The notes under the pieces were generated by a model. It worked only from the letters and a program-made list of their open reading frames with translations, had not been told where the DNA came from and searched no databases. The position numbers and the translations under genes are program-made. A stretch of DNA of 64,000 nt, taken from positions 38,085,738-38,149,737 of the forward strand of contig VZSR01003807.1 of assembly GCA_013398615.1 (NCBI GenBank). The letters are read 5' to 3'. Shown one piece after another: positions 27,890 through 35,981 of the stretch (its first letter is position 1; every line of letters starts with the position of its first letter). Source of the stretch: Brachypodius melanocephalos. Taxonomy: Eukaryota; Chordata; Aves; Passeriformes; Pycnonotidae.

Positions 27890-28530
27890 CATTCGTGTGA
27901 CAGGGTGAATCGGGCCATGCTCGGCCGGCGCCTCCTGCAGCGGGCGACGGGGGCAGCGTGGGGAGCCGGCGTGCGCGGGCTGCACGGCAGAGGGAAGCCT
28001 GTTCGATGCCTTCTTCAAAAATCGCTGCCCAGCTGGAGCTCAGTTTTCTCCTTCACCGATGCCTTTCTAACCCTAAAGCCTGCCCGCCTGCCTCTTTCTC
28101 CGACGGCTCCCCTATGGGAGCTCGGCCGCCGCTTATTTGGTGTCCCGCTCCCAGGCAGACTGTCCCCAAAAAGGGAGCACTCGGAACCGAGGGAGCGCGG
28201 CTGCGGGCCGTGAGGATGTTCTAGCACGGACACGGGACTGCGGGGAGCCGCGGATGGTCCCGGAAGGTCCCGGATGGGCGGTGTCCCATCACTGTCCCCA
28301 GACGTGGGCCGCCGCCAGCCCGTGGCTCGCCTGGGCTTCGGGGATGTTTGCAGGGGAGGAAAAAAAAAGGCAGAAAACGAGTGCTGGCCCCAGAGTGCGC
28401 GTGTTTGCGCTCCCTCGGCAGCGAGAGACGCGCGGGGCTGATCCGAAAATCCGCGCGTGAGGCTGCGAGGCGAAGCCTTCGGGCTCCCAGCGCCGCGTCC
28501 CACTGCTCGGGGAAAGACCAGTCGGGGAAG
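27890..28530. promoter_or_regulatory. CpG-rich block 2 upstream of TBX18
   Basis: About 640 bp CpG-rich. It contains several overlapping open frames on both strands, as expected when stop codons are rare in GC-rich DNA. None is recognisable. Confidence 0.7.
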
Positions 28531-29399
28531 GTGCATTCCAGTCAGCGAGACAGTGCAATTCCCTCGCATATAAACACAGGAACGGCCTTTCATGAAATTC
28601 AGACAACTTTGTAAAACACCATCTACTCACACGTTCACACCGAGAAGAGCAGTAAAAGGATATGAGTGCAGGGTCTGGATTTTATATTTTCCTGTCCTCT
28701 GGGGTCTGGTTTTAGACGGAGGGGATTGTGGTTTTTTATTTTAGGGATTTTTTTTTTCTTTTTCTGTGTGGGGAAAGATTAACCTTTCGAGCTGAGAAAT
28801 ACAGATGCTCCCAGGAATTTCTCTCACCCTCACCTCCTCTCGACGCACACATCTACGAGAGAAGGGCCAAACTGGGTTCTGGGAGACAGAGAAAGAGAGA
28901 TTACAACACTGAAAGTTAAAACAAAGGGCTCTCGTGTTTCCCACCGAGCAGTAGTGGGCTAGTCACGGCAGGAAAAAAGTCAAGTCCTTAGCAAGTGAGG
29001 GAAGAGGGAAGAAAGCCAGTTCAAGACGGGGAGGCAGGGACTTTCGTTCAGAAACTGGTCTACGCTTGGAACAGGAAAAATTGACTCTTCCCTTCACATC
29101 TGCCCGACTATTTCGGTTTATTTATATCTGATGGGGAAATATCATCTACTCCCTCGCCGCCCTGGAAACAAGAAAAGCACTAGCAGCTCTCTCCTACGGG
29201 ATGATCTTTTCTGTCTCCGAGAACAAGCGCTGCCCGCGGGACCAGGCGGCTGCTCCTGCCCCCGCCGCTGCCCCTCGCCCGTGTCCCACAGAGCCTTAGG
29301 GCACCTCGCGGGTCAGGCTCGCGTTTTGGGGTAGCCCTGCCAGGCGGGAAAAGGAGGCCCAAGCCTGCAGTCACAGCCGCGTAGCGCTCGGGCTGAGCA

Positions 29400-30970
29400 G
29401 AGACCGTAAGGTCAGCTTCCGAAGCAGCCTGCTGGGCTGTTTCGTGGCCATAAAGTCCTTAAGTAACCTCGCATTAAAAACACAGAGGAAGAAAAAAAAA
29501 AGTCAAGGAAAAAAATAAAAAAAGCCTTCTTTGACACGGTTCAGTAATAAAACAATCAAAAAAGTTTAATCTCTCTTTCTCGGGCGCTCCAAGAACGGAG
29601 TTCGCAATTAGCTGCAAAATCTCCCGTGAGTTAATGACCGAATTTGTGAAGTATAAATTCATGAACTGTCTTGCTTTCCTCCTTTTTTCCCCCCCTTTTT
29701 AATTTTTTTTTTAATTCCCTAGACCTCTGTGGAAATGTCTTTATTTATTTGTTATAATACACGAAAGCTACAACTGGGACACTCCATAATATTGAAAAAA
29801 CAGAAAATACTCGCTTGGGTACCCTTGGCTTTGTAAATAACTGCTTTGCCAATAGATGGCATAGTGTCCTTTCCATTGTGAGGAAGCTCCGCTTCCCCGT
29901 TTATTTACCTGTCTTGTTTGTTTTGCTTGCAGCGGTTTGGTTTTTTGTTTTTTGTTTTTTGGTAGTTTTTTTTCGACGTGTAAACGTCGCTTTGCATTTC
30001 CCTCCCCAGAGTACAGAAAACATAGATATCTTTAAAAAGGTATATTGCAAAAATTAAAATTACAGATGTAATACATACTGTGAAACCTATAAAAATGCGT
30101 TTACAATGGTTACTTAAAAAAGAAATTTATAACTTTCATATGTACCTTACTCGTGCAATATGCAACTGCCATATGTTTCCTAGTTCCATAATTCAGTTTT
30201 TCCTGGACAGCTGGAGCAGGTAGTACTTCTTAAAGTACATTTCGTGTAATATGAGAACTAGCCTTGACTAAAGAACGAGGGTTGCCATAAAAAGACACAA
30301 ACCCTGCTTAAAAAATGTTGTTTAACTACACATCATTTCTTACAGTGGTATTATATAAATGTTCTCGTAGACCCACGTTACGATAAAAGGGGATATACTG
30401 TATCTTTTTACTGCTGAAATCCCAGCTTCGCAAACATAAATATTTTCAATTAGTGACTCTACCCTAAACTACAGTGATTTAAAGCTACCTGATTTAATTT
30501 TATTCCATTTATTTTCCTGAGACAATAATGAAAATATGAGTTAAATTCAAAAGAAAGCAATAAAAAGGTAAAGCCAGAGGTTTCTTCAACCCTCATTTAG
30601 CGTTTGCAAATGATTATTTTGTGACCGAAGTAATGAAAAGGCTGTTTTTAAAAATCATTTGTCTGAAACGAACAATAAATATAAGTGGGAGCGGTGTATT
30701 AAAGAATGGAGATTTCCTTAAAAATTATTCATACTCGTGGCCGTGTAATTAGGAATTAAAATAGTAATGTAAGCGCCATAAAACGCAATCACCAGAATGT
30801 TTGTAATTTTAACAGGGATGCCTTTAAACTGTGTTTTCAATGCTTTAATGTAGTCCCTCAGTATTTTCACCCGTCCGGAAAGCCGGTCGGTTGGCTGAGC
30901 GTTTATTTCCGTAGGCTGATCTTATTTATACACCACAGGAGGGGAGAGACTATTTTTCCCCCCTAAGTTT
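29400..30970. other. AT-rich, apparently non-repetitive stretch between CpG blocks
   Basis: No gene or repeat is recognised. The AT-rich, complex sequence without microsatellites resembles conserved non-coding DNA near developmental genes, but conservation cannot be judged from one sequence. A small GC-rich patch (29,220-29,400) borders it on the left. Confidence 0.5.
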
Positions 30971-30974
30971 TAAA

Positions 30975-31960
30975 ACGAGACCTGAGGCTGCGGGGGCAGC
31001 GCCCGGTGAGGACGGCCGGGCCGAGGGGCTCGGCGGGCGCAGTGGGGAAAGGCCGGTGCCCGCCGCGCGGGGGATGACATACGCCTGCCGGCGGAATGCG
31101 CGTCCGTCGGCGGCTACGGCGGGCTGGCCTCGACCCATTCGCCTCCTTCGGTGTGCGGCCGTCCCGCGGTGCTGAAGCGGGAGCAAAAGTTCTCACACCG
31201 TATCGATAAGCCCTCTCCTTATCCCGCTCGCGGCGACTGTTTGAGGGCGGTCGTGGCCACGCTCCTTGGCAGGTTGGGCTTGGCTTCGGCGCGACCGGCG
31301 ACAACCGCAACGAGGCTCCCCGCGGTTCAGGCTAAACCTGGGTCACTCCAGGCGACAAAAGGGCTCTGTGCGCGATGAGAGCGCGGGGGCTTCCCCTCTC
31401 TTCTCCGGCCCTGTTCCCTTTTCTCGGCTCCTAAGCTAGGAGCACAGAATGGGATGCTGCATGCTCCGTGGTCCTGGAGTCTGGGTACAGAGCGGCCTCG
31501 TCATCCGCTTGTTTTGGGACCCGTCAGTCGAGTTATGTAGTCTGAACCTGGGGAGTCTCAAGTGTCGGTAAACCGACCCCGCTCCCTCTCGTTCCGGCTC
31601 GGCCGCAAAGCGAAAGCATGCCGATCGGGCGCACGCGGAGGTGTGTTCGGGACAGGCCCCGGGACGAATACCAGGGGGTTGCCCACGGCCGCCGTAGCAC
31701 GGTGAGCCTGGGTCCGGCTTGGGACCTACCGAGGATCGCCTGCGCCCCGCGCTGTGAGTCGCGCTCGTTTTGCGCCCGGGGAAAGTGACACAGGCAAATG
31801 GGAACAGGGGCCGGGCCGTTCTCATCGGAAACTAATAAAGAGCCCCGCCGCCGCTCCGGCCGACAGTTCCTGCCGGCTCCCTAGGGCCACCGCTTCCGTC
31901 GGGCAGCAGCCCACCTGGCAGCGGGGAAAGCAGCCCGGCTGAAGGATCCCCGGTGGAGGG
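30975..31960. promoter_or_regulatory. CpG-rich block 3 upstream of TBX18
   Basis: Nearly 1 kb of CpG-rich sequence, with a slightly weaker section around 31,430-31,560. It is long enough to qualify as a CpG island. No gene start can be tied to it from sequence. Confidence 0.75.
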
Positions 31961-32999
31961 GACGTGAGGGCTCCAGGAGACTTTCCTGCCTCTTTTAAAT
32001 TTAAGCCACGCTTAACATTCACTCGACCCTTTTGAGGGTCATCTCTGTTGCTGGGACAGTCGCTCTAGGCTTGCTGTTCACCCCGTTACAGAAGAGCTGG
32101 AAGTGCTAATTGTCCCCCGACATACGCTCAGCCGCAAGCAAGGGCAAGGGAGAAGGACGGGGGCGAAGGTGCACTTGGGATGTACAGAAAGAGGGTTTAC
32201 AGACTACTTTCCCACCGGCGCCTATAATTTTTTCTGCAGTTGATAATATTTGACTGACTAGCCGCCGTCAGCTCCTTGCTGTCAGTTTTACACGCCACGT
32301 CTCCTTAGGGTGAAGCGATTAGGCTCACATGGGGGGCGGAGAGAAGAAGAGGCTAATGATATAAATATGTTTTCCTTAGTGACCGCTTCTATGGATCCCC
32401 GCTGGGTAGCTACAGAAAATCATGTCTTTGAAGGGAAAAGGACCCCGTAGATATTTTACTCTCTAGTGGCGCCCGGCTTCAATGTCCGAAAAGATTGGCA
32501 AAAATCACTGTGAATGGCAGCACACGGCCATAACCTTCCTGTAAATGTCCCTCAAGATTTTCGAAGGGAGGACAAGAAAATACCTTTCTGGTGAAAAACA
32601 ACATATTTTTTCTCCTGAAGTCTAAATACGTGAGTCTCCTACATCAAATAAGCACTGCCTCACCAATTGCCTAAAAACTCAGACTGCATTTTAAAGTCCG
32701 GAAATAAAAGTAACCCCAGAAAAGTGTTTTGAATATATATATATTATTCCATTAGCAGATAACTATATATATATAGATTCTTCTCTCTTTCATCATCCCA
32801 TAAAAAATTAATCGGACAGACATATGGATAACAGGTTGTTCGATAAATTTAAATCCAAACAGTTATTTCAAAAAGCCAAGAAATGAAAACAACATGCCAC
32901 ATAGCAACCTACAGAAAACTACGGAGGAGTAAAAAAATCAACGACAAGGGGCATTCCTCTAAAAATAAAAACAATCCGGGTGATCTGTCCATCCGCTGT
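31961..32999. other. Spacer between CpG blocks 3 and 4
   Basis: This is mostly AT-rich non-coding sequence with short TA runs at about 32,735-32,748 and 32,765-32,776. No gene or repeat family is recognised. Confidence 0.55.
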
Positions 33000-33620
33000 A
33001 GAGCGGCCAGGCAGCGTGCACCCCGCTGTGTGGCTTGGAGTGGTGCGGAGCGGTGTGGAGCAAGGGGTCAGGGTCTCCTCGGCAGGAACGCGCGGCGGCT
33101 GGCTCTAGAGGGAGGGAAAAGAATAAAAAACGGGCAGGATCAGCAACCCCGTGCCCAGAAGGTTCTACGGGACCTCCGCGGCACCACCGCCGCTTCGTCT
33201 CCGTCCCTGCCCGCACGCCGCAGCCGCCCTCCGCCGGCGCTGCGCCGCGGAGAGCCCGGCAGAGCAGCGGGGCAACTCTCCCCTACGCTGGCAGGTCCCG
33301 GCGGCCGCTCGGGGCCGGCTCCGCACTCCGCGCCCGCGCCGAGTTACTCCGCTAGCTCAGCCTCGCCCTAAAGCCCCCGCGGCCCCCGTCGCTCGCACTC
33401 GGGCCCCGCCGCCACGGAGCGCGTCCTTCTCCTCCCACGCTCCTCCGAGCCCCTCCCGAGCCGCGGCGGCGGGGTCGGTACCTGCTCCCGCGGGCCTCGC
33501 CGGGGCCGTGGCACCGGTGGCGGTGGCGTGTGTGGCCCGGCGGTCGCGGGCGGCGGGAGCGCGGAGCGGGGCGGCGGAAGGTACCGTCGGAGATGGGCGG
33601 GAGGGCGAGGAGGCTGCGGG
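33000..33620. promoter_or_regulatory. CpG-rich block 4 upstream of TBX18
   Basis: About 620 bp very rich in CG, 2 kb upstream of the TBX18 promoter island. It could be a satellite island, an enhancer or the start of an unseen non-coding transcript; the sequence does not decide. Confidence 0.75.
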
Positions 33621-34969
33621 AGCGCCCTCGGACAGATGACATCCATTTCCTTCCTTCCTCTCCTCTATCGATCTCATCTCCACCGCGACGGCGTTTAAAC
33701 TCCTGCAAGATCCTCTAGCTTAGCACATTTCGATCACTCTCGCACATCTGATTTCCTTCAGATTCAATCACGGCTGGAAAGGCAGAGCAGACAGACTTTA
33801 GACCACGGAACAGTTAATATGTCCCAGATTTAATGTAAAGATAAACTAACTCCACAGCACTGTTCGTCGGTGACAGGCATTAAGCATTTTCTGCTTTCCC
33901 ATCAATTCAGAGCGACAGCAACTGCAGAGCAATTTTTTTCGTAGTGACGAATTTTTCTCAGACAAGTTGCCATCTCTTTCAATGTGGAGAGAGTTAGTGC
34001 TCCTATGGCGGTTTCGTTTCTGTTTTATTTTTTTCTTTAATTAATTATCTTTCTGTCACATACCTAATTTTTCACGTCTGGGAAGTACTTTTACAACTTT
34101 AACGCTGATAACCTTATTCGAAGGGATAATTTATCTCTGGGGTATATTTACTAATCAGCCAACTCCTCACAGTCTCTGATGAAACAGCTATTGAAATTAG
34201 CGATAAATTTGCATTTTACGGGTAGGTAAAATGCGATAGTGGAAACGGTTACGTCTCCTAAATGGCAGCTATTTCCGTTTCAGATTACGATCAGAAATCT
34301 CAGCTGTGCCACTCGACGGCCCGAACAGGACCTCCAAGGCTGTGACACAGCCGAAACGCATCACGAATTTCCTTCTCTCCGTTGCCCAAAACAGAATGAG
34401 TTTGAGATCCTAGTTCCCTAAACAGTGAAATTTGCCCCACTGATTTTTTTTTTTTTACAGCTGGAGGGTTTCTATCCTGTTTCTTTCAGGGCAGCACATC
34501 ACTCCATTTAGTTCTGAGGATCTTAAAAAAAAGGGGGGGGGGGGATGTCCCAACAAAAAACAAAAACATAAAGAAAAACAAAAACACAACAAAAATCTCA
34601 CTAACTTTTCAAATTTCCCTAGATATTCATAGGAAAGAATATCTGTTTCCAAAACTTTAAGAGTTTTACTCACTGGAAAGATACCAAAGAGGAATTTCCC
34701 TGCAACTATTTTATGCGCCTAAATATGATTATTACTAAAGTTTCTGCGGCTGGATGCATCGATGTTCATACAAGGTTCGGTTTAATTCTCGTTTTATTGC
34801 AGCCTCATCGCTAATGGGTTGGGTTTAGCGGAGATTGCGGATGCTACGCTGGAACTCCGCAGCCAGAGTTTGAATAACAACGTGATGAATCTCCAAGCAC
34901 AACAGTAACAGCAATAATTCCTAATTCCTTAAAGCAAAACAGGGCACAACGTCATTTTTTAACGTCCGA
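33621..34969. other. Spacer immediately upstream of the TBX18 promoter island
   Basis: This is AT-rich, non-coding and complex. The only simple repeat is eight A followed by twelve G at 34525-34544. Its position makes it a candidate proximal regulatory region. Confidence 0.5.
34525..34544 (+). repeat. A(8)G(12) homopolymer pair
   Basis: Twelve consecutive G follow eight A. A G run of this length is unusual in non-coding DNA, is prone to length change and sequencing error, and can form quadruplex structures. Confidence 0.9.
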
Positions 34970-35183
34970 ACGGTTTTCCTGGCCGAAACGCTGCGCTCCA
35001 GGGGCGCCCCCCCTTCCCTCTGCGTTTCGGGGTGAGATAGGGCTGGGGGCGAGAGCGTCCCTTTCGCGCTCATCGCGGGTGCATCTGCCGCGGCCCGGGG
35101 GCGCGGAGCTGTCGGGGCCGGGGCGGAGGCGGGCGCGGGGCCGGCGGGCGCTCCCCCGGCCGCGGCGGCGGGGCCCCCTGGAA

Positions 35184-35218
35184 GGGCGGCGGGGCCGGGG
35201 CGGCGGGGCCGGGGCGGC
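35184..35218 (+). repeat. G-rich promoter repeat, canonical G-quadruplex motif
   Basis: There are five runs of three to four G separated by loops of two to four bases (35184-35214). The 14-mer GGGGCCGGGGCGGC occurs twice in exact tandem (35191-35204 and 35205-35218). The tract lies immediately upstream of the CCAAT box. Confidence 0.75.
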
Positions 35219-35219
35219 G

Positions 35220-35229
35220 CTGATTGGGC
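35220..35229 (-). promoter_or_regulatory. Inverted CCAAT box (NF-Y type)
   Basis: CTGATTGGGC on the + strand reads as CCAATCAG on the - strand, a close match to the NF-Y consensus. It directly follows the G-rich tandem repeat and precedes GC boxes, as expected for a CpG-island promoter 60-100 nt upstream of a start site. Confidence 0.6.
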
Positions 35230-35298
35230 TGCGGGCGGCCGAGCCGCACCGCCCCCGCCCCGCGGCTCCGCCCGGCCCCCGCCGCCGCAGTGACACTA

Positions 35299-35556
35299 AT
35301 GAGCGAGTTCTTCCCACAGGTCTCCTGCCTGGAAGTGCTGACAGATCAAGGCAACAAATTTCAATTACAAGCCCTAATTTGTGTCCGCAGAGCGTTTGTT
35401 ACCCATGTCAGCCCTGCCTGGCCCATCAGACGGGGCAGAACGTGGAGGAGGAGGAGGGGGAGAGAAGGAACGCATCTGCAGAAAGGAATAGATTTTTTTT
35501 TCCACTTTAAAAAAACCCAAAACAACCCCCCACCCAAAAAAAAAATTCTTGGCTGA
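35299..35556 (+). other. Upstream ORF 1 in the presumed TBX18 leader (85 codons)
   Basis: The ATG at 35299 opens an 85-codon frame that starts MSEFFPQVSCLEVL and stops at TGA 35554-35556, before the TBX18 start. The start context is weak (C at -3, A at +4). Whether it is transcribed depends on the unmapped start site, and an acceptor-like TTCTTCCCACAG ends at 35319 just downstream of this ATG. I do not recognise the peptide and do not claim that it is made. Confidence 0.3.
35405..35491 (+). other. Upstream ORF 2 in the presumed TBX18 leader (28 codons)
   Basis: The ATG at 35405 is in the same frame as TBX18 but ends at TAG 35489-35491, so it cannot extend the protein. The start context is weak (C at -3, T at +4). 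It is more likely than upstream ORF 1 to lie within the mRNA because it is closer to the coding region. Confidence 0.35.
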
Positions 35557-35679
35557 TAACTCGGATTTAAAAAGAAAGGCGAGGAAAAGCCCCAGCCCCT
35601 TGCCTGTGCGGTCGGGAGGACGGGAGGGCGGCCGGCGCGGCGGACCGGGCGCGGGTGCCGGCGGCCGCGGGGCGCCTGG

Positions 35680-35694
35680 ATGCGCGGGCTGTAG
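35680..35694 (+). other. Upstream ORF 3, four codons, ending 10 nt before the TBX18 ATG
   Basis: ATG CGC GGG CTG TAG gives the peptide MRGL. The start context is weak (T at -3, C at +4), while the TBX18 ATG 10 nt further on has G at -3 and +4. A ribosome that used it would have almost no distance in which to reinitiate. Confidence 0.4.
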
Positions 35695-35704
35695 AGTGGC
35701 GGGC

Positions 35705-35981
35705 ATGGCCGACAAGCGGCGGTCCTCGCCAGGCACCACCATGAGCCTCAAGGCTCACGCCTTCTCCGTGGAGGCTCTCATCGGGGCCGAGAAGCAGCAG
35801 CAGCAGCAGCAGCAGCCGCCGCCGCCGCCGCGGCAGCCCAAGCGGCGGAAGCTGGGCGGCGAGGACGAGGCGGCGGAGGACGAAGGCGGCAGCGGCTGCT
35901 GCGCCAAGAGCTCCCCGGCCGCTGCCGCCGGCAGGACCTGCGGCGACATGGACCTGGGCTGCGCTGCCCGCGCCCCCGCCG
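35705..35981 (+). CDS. TBX18: TBX18 coding exon 1 (residues 1-92 plus first base of codon 93)
   Basis: This exon carries the eh1 motif, the Gln/Pro run, the basic motif, and an acidic Glu/Asp/Gly/Ala-rich stretch. It ends at GCCG before the donor GTGAGT at 35982. The exon is GC-rich and lies inside the promoter CpG island. The upstream in-frame stop at 35489 and the strong start context support ATG 35705. A second in-frame ATG (codon 13, at 35741) lies just upstream of the eh1 motif and could serve as a leaky start without losing any recognised motif. Confidence 0.95.

Noticed and set aside
27905..28213. 102-codon + strand frame starting MNRAMLGRRLLQRATG, resembling a mitochondrial targeting peptide
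   Set aside because: It lies in a CpG-rich block with overlapping open frames on both strands, has no recognisable downstream domain, and has no splice signal that I trust.
28015..28593. 192-codon - strand frame in CpG-rich block 2
   Set aside because: It has low-complexity Pro/Ser/Arg/Gly content, no family resemblance, and overlapping open frames on the other strand.
33151..33639. 162-codon + strand frame and several - strand frames in CpG-rich block 4
   Set aside because: The composition is Pro/Ala/Arg throughout, and several frames of both strands are open at the same place. This is the GC-content effect, not a gene.
35549..35704. In-frame N-terminal extension of TBX18 upstream of ATG 35705
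   Set aside because: The frame is open back to TAG 35489, but there is no in-frame ATG in it; the only earlier start would be a TTG. The known TBX18 N-terminus corresponds to ATG 35705.
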